This document shows positions 50,928 through 59,124 of a DNA stretch of 64,000 nucleotides, in pieces (the stretch's first letter is position 1; each line of letters opens with the position of its first letter). The stretch is taken from the IMG/VR virus record IMGVR_UViG_3300046821_000134, positions 1 to 64,000 of that record; one strand, given 5' to 3'. The notes below the pieces were generated by a model, which saw nothing but the letters and a program-made list of their open reading frames with translations, was not told the origin of the DNA and made no database searches. Both the position numbers and the translations under genes were made by a program. This DNA comes from a virus.

Positions 50928-53462
50928 TTAAGACGGGATAGGCCCTTCTCTTGTTAAAGAGATGCCTGAGAGGGATACGTTAGGAGAGGATTGATACGCT
51001 TTAGCGAGAATCTTCAAGGCGCTTGATGTAGCATCAACCTCGTCATCGTGAATCTTTCGCATAGACTCAGGGGTGCCTTTGAACATCTCAAGCGTTTCAA
51101 GCCACTCATCATTCCATGCCCCGACCACGATCTTCACTTTACCTGCTTCTGCAAGCTGGCAGAATGGGAGGAACCTTTGTAGCTTACCGCTCCAGCCACT
51201 CATCTTATCAACTTTGACGATAAGCCCTTCCTCAGAGAGAACTGTTACCATGTGGTTTGCCACGTATTTACCTGCTGCACCAGCGTCCTGTGGTACAACA
51301 ATAGGAACGTGTAACCCATCTCTAGTTGCCTGAGTGATGATGCGCTCAAGCACTGCATGAGGCTTCGCATGGAACTTGACCATATCAATCACGTAATACG
51401 TCCCAAACCTGTCACGCCCCATTAGCATTCCAACCGTGGCATCAGGATTACGATTAACCTCAGACTTCTCTGTTGCTGCCAAGTCGTAGGCTCTAACAAG
51501 GTCGGTATCCACCGGTACCTGATCCATTGTTATCAGATCGCACCAAGACCGGTTAAACATGTTCTGTCCAACATCGATATTAAGCCATGAGCCATGCAGG
51601 TATTTCAGTTGGTTGCGCTTAGGCTGTGCAAGGAGGCTTGGAAGGTAGGTGTTGTTGCGTGGAGGGAGTAGGTAGGGGTTGTCGTAGACCGTAGAAGGGA
51701 TAAATCTGAATGACTTAGCAATAAAGAGCTTACCTTTTGGCACGTCGCGTATCTGTGCTGCAGTAAGCCCCTTCCCTCTAATCATGCCGCGTGGGGCGCC
51801 ATGAATCTCAAAACACTCCTCTTCTGAGTCTGCCCACAAAACCTTGCCATCAAGAACAACCATCCAGCGAACCTTGTCTTCTGTTCCCGGCTTTGGCACG
51901 CCATCTTCGTCTAGGCAGTAATCTACCCACTCCCTTAGAAAGCTATTATGATTTGGGTTAGCTGTTAGGATAACTTGTTCTTTGTATTTTGAGTGGGCAC
52001 TACGAACCCGAGACAACAAGAATAAAATTACATCCAAAGACCAATCATCGCCGGCTTCGTCCACGCATAAACGGCTAGCTTGGAGGCCCTGGAGGCTACC
52101 AAGCACACTTGCATCTGGGATACCAAGGAACTGTATCTCGGCCTGAGATGGGAACGTCCAGATCAGTCCAGTCTTATTAAAGTCACCGCCAAAAGGTTGG
52201 TAGAATTGTTTAGATTCATTCACAATGCCACCGGGGCGTGTAAGCTCAGGTCTTGATTTACGCGCAATCACGATGCGCTCATTTGGATCATCCAAGTATG
52301 CCAACATCTTCATCAAAATTGTTGACGTATTGTGTGTCACAATGTAGTTTGTTGTAATATACAGCTTTTCGTCTCCTGATATACTAATACAAGACGCTTC
52401 TCCTTTTCCTATTGGCTCTATGCACTCAACGCGTAACCCCACGTGTTTGGATATTGTTCTGTCTTTTTTCGCAGGAAGTCTGAAAAGACTCCCTTGGTTC
52501 ATTCCCCTCACATACAGTTTATAAACAATGGAGCAAATATGCTTTACACCATCTTTGACGTAACTTCCCTGCTTGGTGGAGAGCTTTGCAGTGTACCCAA
52601 GTGAGTGAAGGATTTCCTTAACCTGATGAGCCATTCGTTCGGAGGTTGTGTCATAATATACGTTACCTCTTTTACATACATAGCCGTCTGTATCAAACAA
52701 CCCCTGTAGTAAGTCAAAACGATTCTTGATAGAGCCTAACATATATTCTTCAGGAATGAATTTGGTCTGAGAAAGGGTTCCTCTCAGGCCAAGGCGTTCC
52801 ATTTCAGAAAATGTGCCAAGAAGAGTTTTTGTAACAGATGTTGGTCTGCCCTCATTAAGAGTAAAGGCGCCGGGAGTAATCCCTTCCCGCTTTAGTTCTT
52901 CCCACACAAATTCACTACTGTTAGTTACAGCCGGGCTTCCTGTTTTTGGTATATGGCCGTCACCTAGTATAACCCCCATCGCATAAGGGGAGATAACGTG
53001 TTCTTTGTGTTCGGAATGTTGTACTGGCTTTATAAGAGGTATGATCGGAAGTCTTTTACGAATTCCTTTTGTCCCTTCGTATTTAGAGGTTACTTTCAAC
53101 ATTTCAAGCGTATTTGTAATCTTACTGTTAACTTGCCCGTCACCTGCCTCATGCCATTTCCATAGATGTTCTCCACAACAGTCTATGATTCTTCCATCTT
53201 GAAAACGAACACGGTATAAGTCAACAACCCCCTGAGGAAATACGCCGGTAACAGTCTCAACCGTGTTATCAGGAGTAATTACTTTGTCGCCAACCTTAAT
53301 ATCTTCAATATTTACGAACCCGTTTACAGTTAAAACTTTCTCTCCATGTCGAAGAGCTTTCCCGCCGCCAGCACCACCACCCACAAGGATAATGTCTTCT
53401 TGTGCTTCTAGCATCATTCTTTGCTTTACTGACGCCGGGCCGAACACCTTATTCTCAGCCAT
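50928..53462 (-). CDS. terL: Terminase large subunit with an in-frame intein (844 codons)
   Basis: DNA packaging motor. The precursor is 844 residues from ATG 53462 (GGAGGAAGGGTG before it, overlapping the upstream TGA); removing the 343-residue intein leaves about 501, a usual TerL length. Walker A GGGAGGGK is followed by Thr-Ser only after the intein, Walker B is ASRLCVDEAGDDW, and the nuclease domain includes RAYDLAATEKSE (first Asp), VVPQDAGAAGKYV and HDDEVDATSSAL (last acidic group). Confidence 0.93.
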   Translation of the reverse strand: MAENKVFGPASVKQRMMLEAQEDIILVGGGAGGGKALRHGEKVLTVNGFVNIEDIKVGDKVITPDNTVETVTGVFPQGVVDLYRVRFQDGRIIDCCGEHLWKWHEAGDGQVNSKITNTLEMLKVTSKYEGTKGIRKRLPIIPLIKPVQHSEHKEHVISPYAMGVILGDGHIPKTGSPAVTNSSEFVWEELKREGITPGAFTLNEGRPTSVTKTLLGTFSEMERLGLRGTLSQTKFIPEEYMLGSIKNRFDLLQGLFDTDGYVCKRGNVYYDTTSERMAHQVKEILHSLGYTAKLSTKQGSYVKDGVKHICSIVYKLYVRGMNQGSLFRLPAKKDRTISKHVGLRVECIEPIGKGEASCISISGDEKLYITTNYIVTHNTSTILMKMLAYLDDPNERIVIARKSRPELTRPGGIVNESKQFYQPFGGDFNKTGLIWTFPSQAEIQFLGIPDASVLGSLQGLQASRLCVDEAGDDWSLDVILFLLSRVRSAHSKYKEQVILTANPNHNSFLREWVDYCLDEDGVPKPGTEDKVRWMVVLDGKVLWADSEEECFEIHGAPRGMIRGKGLTAAQIRDVPKGKLFIAKSFRFIPSTVYDNPYLLPPRNNTYLPSLLAQPKRNQLKYLHGSWLNIDVGQNMFNRSWCDLITMDQVPVDTDLVRAYDLAATEKSEVNRNPDATVGMLMGRDRFGTYYVIDMVKFHAKPHAVLERIITQATRDGLHVPIVVPQDAGAAGKYVANHMVTVLSEEGLIVKVDKMSGWSGKLQRFLPFCQLAEAGKVKIVVGAWNDEWLETLEMFKGTPESMRKIHDDEVDATSSALKILAKAYQSSPNVSLSGISLTREGPIPS
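52329..53357 (-). mobile_element. Class 3 (WCT) intein with LAGLIDADG endonuclease
   Basis: 343 residues beginning Ala-Leu-Arg-His and ending VTHN before Thr+1. There is no Cys/Ser at position 1. Instead the class 3 set is seen: Trp in CGEHLWKWHE (block B), Cys in ASCISISGDE (block F) and Thr in IVTHN (block G). The homing nuclease has two dodecapeptide motifs, AMGVILGDGHI and LLQGLFDTDGYV. It is inserted between Lys and Thr of terminase Walker A. Confidence 0.9.
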
Positions 53463-53698
53463 CACCCTTCCTCCAAATCAAACTTAAAATACATCCCCTT
53501 ATTGCTACTATTCACAGCAATGATGGGCAACTTCCTCGCATTGGCAATCAATGCCAATAGCTCAATAAATTCCTTAGAACTCTTCCCCACAACATCTACG
53601 CAATCCAATGAGAGAGAATCTAGCTCGCCGTCCTCATCAAGATAGGCCCAACGCAGGGAGTATTTCCCACGATAAGAAACTACACGAATGTTCTTCAC
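53462..53698 (-). CDS. Hypothetical protein (78 aa) before terminase
   Basis: GTG start 53698, with AAAGGA 8 nt upstream; stop overlaps the terminase start. Product begins KNIRVVSYRGKYSLRWA and is a mix of strands and helix. It follows directly after the terminator of the 54 kb RNA. No family recognised. Confidence 0.65.
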   Translation of the reverse strand: MKNIRVVSYRGKYSLRWAYLDEDGELDSLSLDCVDVVGKSSKEFIELLALIANARKLPIIAVNSSNKGMYFKFDLEEG

Positions 53699-53725
53699 TT
53701 ACATTTCCTTTACGAATAAATGGAA

Positions 53726-53759
53726 CAAAAATAACGCCCAAAGGATTTCTCCTTGGGCG
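53726..53759 (-). terminator. Intrinsic terminator of the 54 kb RNA
   Basis: Stem CGCCCAAGGA/TCCTTTGGGCG with a GAAA tetraloop and one bulged T, followed by TTATTTTTG on the minus strand. Confidence 0.92.
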
Positions 53760-54294
53760 CATTGAAACACTATATCGGAAAGGATAAGTGAGAGGAGAAA
53801 CTTAGAGATTATCTGTCCCAACGCATCTCACGCCGGGAGGGTGTTTGCTTCAACACCTAAGCTCCACTGTAAGCAACAGCAGAGGAATACGCGTAACTCT
53901 TTAGGAGAAGGGTTTTACGCATTGGTTGTGGGTGACCGACTCGTCAGCGGGGTGCTTCCCCAGACAGGCGTATAGTCGATTAGCTCAGTCTCGCATACAC
54001 GCAGTGCGAAACATAGTTACAGCGTCCTGTAACGATCCTCTTTTACCCACAAGGAAGTAGTCTATCCGAGGATGTCTTAACACTTGTGGGCTAGGACTTC
54101 CTGTTCTGACTGCTTCCTTGTAGGTGCTGGTTACTAATCCAGCGATAGGCTTTCGGGCTACCAGCTCCACTGTCCCGCCTGTGTCTTATTACGCATTTCA
54201 GGTCTTTGCGTACAACATCCCCGGAGGTCAAAGGAGGTAACAAATCCCTCCGGGGAACACATCACAATGTGTCTTTTCTCATCTCTCACTGTAT
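53727..54294 (-). ncRNA. Large structured non-coding RNA, about 570 nt, family unknown
   Basis: Perfect promoter, no credible ORF and a strong terminator. The 5' end GTGAGAG-AT-GAGAAA (54289-54275) pairs with TTTCTC-CTCTCAC (53800-53788), 13 bp closing the whole molecule. Inside are hairpins ACACAT/ATGTGT, CCCCGGAGG/CCTCCGGGG, TACGCA/TGCGTA, GCTGG/CCAGC, CCCACAAG/CTTGTGGG, GTTACAG/CTGTAAC, TCGCA/TGCGA and GGTGTT/AACACC. Size and ornate plan recall ROOL or GOLLD phage RNAs, but I cannot match a consensus. No tRNA T-loop is present. The 61-codon frame at 53985-54170 is within it and looks fortuitous. Confidence 0.85.
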
Positions 54295-54300
54295 ATAGAC

Positions 54301-54329
54301 ATTATATACCCGGGATGTGTCTTTGTCAA
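54301..54329 (-). promoter_or_regulatory. Perfect consensus sigma70 promoter of the 54 kb RNA
   Basis: Minus strand TTGACA (54324-54329), 17 nt, TATAAT (54301-54306). Start expected near 54294. Confidence 0.93.
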
Positions 54330-54337
54330 GCTATTTA

Positions 54338-54739
54338 TTAAACATTTTTCAGATGGTCAATGTCCAACACACCATCTCCTGTGGTAGCATCTTCTCCGTC
54401 AATGTTTTGAATAACACTTGGAGAGAATGTTACACGAGGCTTCCCATCTTCCTCTTCTGGAGTTATTGTCTTCATGCCAATACGGACAAGCTGTTTCTCT
54501 TGCAGTTCTGCTCTGACATTGGCAATACTAGCTGCAAGGTTATTCTTTGCACTCCTATCAATATTCTCTGACTGCAACGTAAGCACCTTAGTAATCAAAT
54601 CAGCCTTTATCTTGATATCAGCCTCAGGGTCTTGCAGGATTGCAATAGCAGCATTATAGGCCATCTTGGAGAGCTTATCAAGGTTCTTGATCAGCTTTTT
54701 CTGCTCTGCTGTGATGGCTTTTGCGTCAATTTCCTTCAT
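54338..54739 (-). CDS. Terminase small subunit candidate (133 aa)
   Basis: Helical acidic protein starting MKEIDAKAITAEQKKLI with a long helical core and an acidic C-terminus (GEDATTGDGVLDIDHL). There is no obvious helix-turn-helix, so the identity rests on place, size and fold pattern. It lies upstream of TerL, separated by the large RNA. GGAAGG precedes the ATG. Confidence 0.65.
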   Translation of the reverse strand: MKEIDAKAITAEQKKLIKNLDKLSKMAYNAAIAILQDPEADIKIKADLITKVLTLQSENIDRSAKNNLAASIANVRAELQEKQLVRIGMKTITPEEEDGKPRVTFSPSVIQNIDGEDATTGDGVLDIDHLKNV

Positions 54740-55265
54740 TGTGTTCCTTCCTAAATCTTACAATATCTTCTGCGTAGCTCTTGCACGCATCTAGACGTGA
54801 TTTCATTTCGTCTGCGTCTCTGTACGTGGCAACAAGTGACTCTGTAAATTCTCCAGATAGCTTGCATACCCCTGAGGTGGCGTTGGGGATGCTTGCAGCA
54901 GGATCGCTGGAGGCTGTGGTGGCAGCACTACTGTTGCTGGAACAGGAAGAGGACTTGACATACAGCCCATCGTACTTAGCACGCAGCTTATTGATACTAT
55001 CTTGAGCACCACGGAGTTTTTCATTCGCTGATAGATACTTGGATTCAATCTCAGAAACTCTTTGTGCGCCTTCTCTTTCTGCTTTTGTTGCCTCCGAATT
55101 TGCCGCTGCAATCTCAGATATCTGCTTGTTCCGCTCTTCGACATACGTTTTCTCCATTCTTGTGATAATCACGTCATACTTGTTTGCCTGCCACTTCCAT
55201 ACAGCAGCTCCCGCTACGAGAGCACTGGCAATGGCAATTATAATGTACAACTGAGGGAATGTCAT
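54726..55265 (-). CDS. Rz-like i-spanin (179 aa)
   Basis: N-terminal membrane anchor (LYIIIAIASALVAGAAVWKW, about residues 6-25) then a long periplasmic coiled coil (residues 40-105) and a Ser/Ala-rich linker. It links to Rz1 to fuse inner and outer membranes in the last step of lysis. It overlaps terS start and holds Rz1 in another frame. Confidence 0.85.
   Translation of the reverse strand: MTFPQLYIIIAIASALVAGAAVWKWQANKYDVIITRMEKTYVEERNKQISEIAAANSEATKAEREGAQRVSEIESKYLSANEKLRGAQDSINKLRAKYDGLYVKSSSCSSNSSAATTASSDPAASIPNATSGVCKLSGEFTESLVATYRDADEMKSRLDACKSYAEDIVRFRKEHNEGN
54803..55024 (-). CDS. Rz1-like o-spanin lipoprotein nested in Rz (73 aa)
   Basis: Starts at ATG 55024 (MKNSVVLKIVSISCVLS) and reads in a different frame within Rz. 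The signal ends STMGC, an imperfect lipobox with lipid-bearing Cys near residue 20. The mature part is Pro-rich (PLPVPATVVLPPQPPA), as in Rz1 proteins. A longer frame to 55144 is not needed. Confidence 0.85.
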   Translation of the reverse strand: MKNSVVLKIVSISCVLSTMGCMSSPLPVPATVVLPPQPPAILLQASPTPPQGYASYLENLQSHLLPRTETQTK

Positions 55266-55624
55266 TACTTGTTCCTTGTTAGCTTGATCCCAAAGTTACC
55301 TCGCTCACGCCATCCCATGTAGAACTTACACCAGCCGATGTACGAGATAAACGGGTAGTTTTTATTGTTATAAATTGAGTGATGATTCAGTCTATTCCAT
55401 CCACCTTTCGGACTGAACACATCAAAAGGGTAATCTCCTGTTGTGAGGAAAGGACGAGGAACGCCTATAACACTAAAGCACCAATTATGAAATGGATTTC
55501 GCAGCCACCACTTGATAGCCATCCACACAGACTCTTCTTGCTCAGGATTGAATGACTTGTCTCCGTAGATTCCGTCTTCGTCGTTCCCGAACATAGCCCA
55601 AATAAACCATTGAAATTTACTCAA
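55265..55624 (-). CDS. Conserved phage protein in the lysis region (119-121 aa)
   Basis: Trp-rich soluble protein: FQWFIWAMFGNDEDGIYGDK, MAIKWWLRNPFHNWCFSVIG and NYPFISYIGWCKFYMGWRE. It resembles a small phage family without known role (DUF7338-like, from memory). TTG 55624 sits 6 nt after AAGGAGG; ATG 55630 directly abuts that site and is less likely to be used. Confidence 0.7.
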   Translation of the reverse strand: MSKFQWFIWAMFGNDEDGIYGDKSFNPEQEESVWMAIKWWLRNPFHNWCFSVIGVPRPFLTTGDYPFDVFSPKGGWNRLNHHSIYNNKNYPFISYIGWCKFYMGWRERGNFGIKLTRNK

Positions 55625-55654
55625 TCGCATCCTCCTTCAAACATTGTAATAAAA

Positions 55655-56164
55655 TCATCTTGCGTCTTTTTTGTTGTATACATTACAAAGATCTCTTTCA
55701 AGAAGTCTACGCGTGTAAACCCCATAACAATTGTTTGAACGAATTGAGCAATCCTTCCCTGCCACGAACCTGTATTTAATAAGGGCGCTACAAGCAGATG
55801 GATCCTCTTTAGTGATAAGCATAGGTAGCCCGCTGTCAACGATTCTCTTAGGCCCGAGGTTGTACCCTGCTAAGACAGCGAGTATTTTATGTCCGTCCTT
55901 TGCGTTAGGGGGGAGATGCTTAAGACTTTTTTCTGCGTGTTCGATAATTACTGTTTCGTCAAGGGCTGCACACTCTTCTTTTGTGTATGTTTTTCCGACT
56001 ATAGGTTTCGGAAAAGTAACGCCGCTACATACTGTCAAAACCCCTCCTTTGTCGTAGTAAGGCACATACTTAGTGCCCTCTAGTCTTGGAATTTGTGTTG
56101 CAATAACTGTAGCTGCAACTGCGCCAACCAATACCGCAAGCCGTCCTTTTACATGGTTGCTCAT
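55655..56164 (-). CDS. SAR endolysin, T4-lysozyme/P21 R-like (169 aa)
   Basis: N-terminal weakly hydrophobic anchor (LAVLVGAVAATVIATQI, about residues 9-25) with Gly/Ala content typical of signal-anchor-release. Then RLEGTKYVPYYDKGGVLT gives the catalytic Glu and Asp, followed by VCSGVT for the Cys/Thr position. The export by Sec and release suits lysis with a pinholin or holin. Own promoter at 56182. Confidence 0.92.
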   Translation of the reverse strand: MSNHVKGRLAVLVGAVAATVIATQIPRLEGTKYVPYYDKGGVLTVCSGVTFPKPIVGKTYTKEECAALDETVIIEHAEKSLKHLPPNAKDGHKILAVLAGYNLGPKRIVDSGLPMLITKEDPSACSALIKYRFVAGKDCSIRSNNCYGVYTRRLLERDLCNVYNKKDAR

Positions 56165-56181
56165 TAATTACCCCTTCCTTT

Positions 56182-56209
56182 ATTATAGCATATAAACATA
56201 CGAAGTCAA
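56182..56209 (-). promoter_or_regulatory. Sigma70 promoter of the lysis genes
   Basis: Minus strand TTGACT (56204-56209), 16 nt, TATAAT (56182-56187). Precedes the endolysin, Rz/Rz1 and terS. Confidence 0.85.
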
Positions 56210-56234
56210 GCGAGCGTTTGAGTTTCCTTAACGT

Positions 56235-56270
56235 AGAAAAGGCTCCTTAACATTGTCAGTGTTAAGGAGC
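56235..56270 (-). terminator. Intrinsic terminator after the 536-residue virion gene
   Basis: GCTCCTTAACA/TGTTAAGGAGC hairpin with a 7-nt loop, followed by CTTTTCT on the minus strand. Confidence 0.88.
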
Positions 56271-56296
56271 ACATTTGATGTTAATAAAGGTGCATC

Positions 56297-57907
56297 TTAC
56301 ACAAGAGGTATTAGCTCCTGACACAATGTTGATAAATGATTCTGAAGAAGAATAACATCGTAGTTTTTATCAGTGTCCATTGCACAGTAGGTGGTCATTC
56401 TACCTCCTGTAGCAGCAGTGCCTGATTGGATGAAATCTGTTGGGGTGTATGAAGCCATAACCCTGTTCTGCACATCGTACCTGAATATCTGGTTCAATGC
56501 CCCAGATGCGTATATGTTGATGTAGAACATACGCCCTTCATTATCGTTTGGCGCAAGGCTTCCACAAGAACCTGTCGTGAGTGCTACAGAGCCGTCGTAG
56601 ACAATCGCACTTGTCCAAGTACCAGTGATAGACCCCGCTATATCAAATACGTCAATACTGGCAGACGATCCCCGGAAGAAGTGCTGGAAGGAGTGTCGTG
56701 AGTTTCTATCAACATCCGGCTGTATTGCATAAGAACTTGCCCACATACCACCCACGGCGTTAGCTGCACCAGCAGCTGCAAAGTAGGTGGTGCTCCACGA
56801 GTTTGCAGGGATGTTGTTTGTCCCGTTGTTGATCGTAGCGTCCATGTAGTTGTAGGTGTAAACGGTAGTAGTGCCGCTTGTTCTCAACAGTATCAGATTA
56901 GGAAGCTCAATAACATATTTAGCAGAGGATGATGGTGTGGTTGTCCATGCAGTGCCAAGTGTATAGACAGGGCTTGGGCCTGCAGTATGGCTCGCAATCA
57001 CCCTACGTTGTCCTACAGCAGCCGGTGTAACAGTGTCCTGAACAATTCGTATCTGGAAGTTACGATACTCATTTGCAGCTACAACAGCATCCCCGAGGGT
57101 GGCCTGCCCTGTGAGAGTACTTGCTGCTGCTGCGGTAGCAACTAAAGCATAGCGGCTAACATGCCCTGCGTCATACAGGAAAGCCCCCTTAATCATGCCC
57201 TCACCGGGCTTCATGTTGTACGGGGTGTATTGCTCATCAAGAACAAGCACTGCAGAGTCTGTTGCAACAGTTGCCGGGAGTCCTGTTGTGCTAAGGCCCG
57301 TGGAAAGAAAGTTGCTGGCAATCTCCAAAGAGCGCCATATGTTAGCTGCAGTGGTTCCAGCCCCAAGCATAAACACTCTACCAGCTACAATCTCATACCT
57401 TGCACCAGTGGCAGGGGTAAACGAGAAAGGGGAATGAATACGAATAGCAGGGGTTGTTCCTCCTGTGTTACCTGTAATGTATCTCTCTTCTGTTTTACCT
57501 GCAACAGTGTCAATGATTCTGATTTTAAAGCCGTAATCACCTGACCCACCACGATTGGCAAGCATATTCACACCAACTGCGGCAGGAAGGGCTGTGGTGA
57601 GTGTCACCTTGTCCGTTGTAGCCCCTGCTGCGATTGTACCAACAAGTCCAAATGATGGCACAAAATCCATTGCTGCTCCAGCGCCAAAGGTTCCAGCAAG
57701 AGCGGGAGATTGCACATAGTTCCAGCTCTTTGTTACGATGTTAAAACGATTCAGCACTGTTGCAGACACAAGCTGATACACCAGAGGGTGCCTCGAGATG
57801 TCTGAACGTTCATCAGAGCATAAACACATCCCTGCAGCATGTGCGTTGGGGGCAGGGGCTACTTGAACCCATTCGTTTCTGTCCAAGCATTTTTTAAACA
57901 AATTCAA
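56297..57907 (-). CDS. Virion or tail-fibre-like protein (536 aa)
   Basis: TTG start behind GAGGAGAG. Ala/Thr/Gly/Ser-rich beta protein with little charge, typical of phage surface proteins. Repeated motif-like stretches such as GTTTVYTYNYMDA and TGTWTSAIVYDG suggest blade or propeller repeats. No enzymatic residues identified. Its start overlaps the end of the homing nuclease gene. Confidence 0.65.
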   Translation of the reverse strand: MNLFKKCLDRNEWVQVAPAPNAHAAGMCLCSDERSDISRHPLVYQLVSATVLNRFNIVTKSWNYVQSPALAGTFGAGAAMDFVPSFGLVGTIAAGATTDKVTLTTALPAAVGVNMLANRGGSGDYGFKIRIIDTVAGKTEERYITGNTGGTTPAIRIHSPFSFTPATGARYEIVAGRVFMLGAGTTAANIWRSLEIASNFLSTGLSTTGLPATVATDSAVLVLDEQYTPYNMKPGEGMIKGAFLYDAGHVSRYALVATAAAASTLTGQATLGDAVVAANEYRNFQIRIVQDTVTPAAVGQRRVIASHTAGPSPVYTLGTAWTTTPSSSAKYVIELPNLILLRTSGTTTVYTYNYMDATINNGTNNIPANSWSTTYFAAAGAANAVGGMWASSYAIQPDVDRNSRHSFQHFFRGSSASIDVFDIAGSITGTWTSAIVYDGSVALTTGSCGSLAPNDNEGRMFYINIYASGALNQIFRYDVQNRVMASYTPTDFIQSGTAATGGRMTTYCAMDTDKNYDVILLQNHLSTLCQELIPLV

Positions 57908-58607
57908 GGTTACTCTCCTCTAACTTTTCAATGCGTTCAAAAACGTATCCATGAATGGATTTATCAGCCTTTCTGAATGCATAATATATACTCATCAGGT
58001 TTATGTTGAGGCTAATTGCCGCGTGTTTTACAGATTCGTAGAGCGTATTGTTTGTCAAACAAAGAACCTTGCATGTCGACCGGTTAGCTGCCATCTTGGA
58101 TTTACTCTCGTCGGAGTGTTTTTTACCTCTGTTCGCATCCCCTATCCTGCGCTTGTGTTCCTCAGACAACTTTACCCCTGTGTGTACCTCGCTCAACTTC
58201 TTTCTGGTTTCATCGCTGGCCTTTTTGCCTAAGTTTGCTTGCCTAAGCCGCTCTCGTGTCTCGTCGGAGATAACCCGCTCCTTAACGGCCTTACTTATTT
58301 TAGCTTTCGCCTCTTCACTCATTGAAACGCCAAGCCTGCTGCCCGCTACGCTACAAATATTATACTCAGGTTTTAGTGTGTCTATATAGAATTGCTCAAC
58401 TCTTATGAGGTCTTCCTCTTGCACATATTCCAAAACATTAAATACAAAATTTTCTATGCCGTATTTTCTCATGGCACACTGCATGTGAGGGTTACTTCTC
58501 CTCCCGCTAAAGTGATTAGCCATACGTGTTTTTAAATCCTTAGAACTTCCGACATATCTCTTATTGTTGATTAGGTTCACAATCTCGTAAACTCCACAAT
58601 TTCCCAT
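57894..58607 (-). CDS. Freestanding GIY-YIG homing endonuclease with NUMOD3 repeats (237 aa)
   Basis: N-terminal GVYEIVNLINNKRYVGSSKD is the GIY-YIG nuclease (Tyr and Tyr-Val-Gly), with Glu in VEQFYIDTLKP. A chain of NUMOD3 helices follows (SEEAKAKISKAVKER, SDETRERLRQANLGKK, SDETRKKLSEVHTGVK, SEEHKRRIGDANRGKK), DNA contacts as in I-TevI/SegA. The C-terminal part ends with a helix-turn-helix-like block. It sits between two virion genes, overlapping both by a few bases. Confidence 0.92.
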   Translation of the reverse strand: MGNCGVYEIVNLINNKRYVGSSKDLKTRMANHFSGRRSNPHMQCAMRKYGIENFVFNVLEYVQEEDLIRVEQFYIDTLKPEYNICSVAGSRLGVSMSEEAKAKISKAVKERVISDETRERLRQANLGKKASDETRKKLSEVHTGVKLSEEHKRRIGDANRGKKHSDESKSKMAANRSTCKVLCLTNNTLYESVKHAAISLNINLMSIYYAFRKADKSIHGYVFERIEKLEESNLEFV

Positions 58608-58906
58608 TACGAAATCCTCGCTCTACACGTAAGAGCCCACGATGTGCGGTTGATAGGGTTAATCCACATAGAGGCGTCACGCCCTGCAATCTGTCCGATA
58701 TTACCCACTGTGGTGACTGTTGTTACCGTTGTAACAGATGCCAATGTTGGAAGGTTTTCGATAGAGGCAGTGACCCGCTGCCGAGCTGATGTTTTATCGT
58801 ATCCCCTCGGAGACATCAGCAGGGCCACAATTCGCCGCAGAAGGCTCGTCTGCTCTATGGCAGTGTCTTCTGTCGCTATTTCTTCAAACGCGTTTCTCAG
58901 GGTCAT
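58607..58906 (-). CDS. Virion-associated hypothetical protein (99 aa)
   Basis: Helical N-terminal half, a Val-Thr repeat (SVTTVTTVTTVGN at residue 57) and a C-terminus INRTSWALTCRARIS. Some tail and fibre proteins share such endings. GAGGACGG precedes the ATG. Identity uncertain. Confidence 0.6.
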   Translation of the reverse strand: MTLRNAFEEIATEDTAIEQTSLLRRIVALLMSPRGYDKTSARQRVTASIENLPTLASVTTVTTVTTVGNIGQIAGRDASMWINPINRTSWALTCRARIS

Positions 58907-59121
58907 AGTCCGTCCTCAAACCAAAAGGTGAATCCATCATTGGGAAGTCCTGTCTGTATCCATATGTAAGGGGCTGCTGCAACAGGGGCACTAGCTTGCA
59001 CAAACACCTGTTGTGTCCCACCTCCCCCGCCAGCAGGTACCGTAGACGCATCAAGTGTGTCTCCTGCGGGGATTTCTTGCGTTGTCCCGTTGACAACTAC
59101 TAACGGCCTACGTGTAGCCAT
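58903..59121 (-). CDS. Small virion-like protein (72 aa)
   Basis: Start MATRRPLVVVNGTTQEIP and Gly-run linker GAGGGGGTQQ region lead to APYIWIQTGLPNDGFTFWFED, an end found in phage baseplate and fibre accessory proteins. Overlaps its neighbour by 4 nt. Confidence 0.65.
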   Translation of the reverse strand: MATRRPLVVVNGTTQEIPAGDTLDASTVPAGGGGGTQQVFVQASAPVAAAPYIWIQTGLPNDGFTFWFEDGL

Positions 59122-59124
59122 GTC

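Noticed and set aside
53930-53960. CTGACGAG string on the minus strand as a hammerhead ribozyme core
   Set aside because: The required following stem, GAAA and cleavage-site stem are not arranged correctly.
53985-54170. 61-codon open frame on the minus strand inside the 54 kb RNA
   Set aside because: No ribosome site, and its bases are explained by paired stems of the structured RNA.
53985-54300. tRNA genes in the non-coding RNA region
   Set aside because: No T-loop consensus (GTTCRA) and no 7-bp acceptor with correct spacing on either strand.
55683-55839. Frame overlapping the endolysin end (55621-55839)
   Set aside because: Entirely inside the endolysin gene for most of its length and with no ribosome site; at best a 20-residue peptide.
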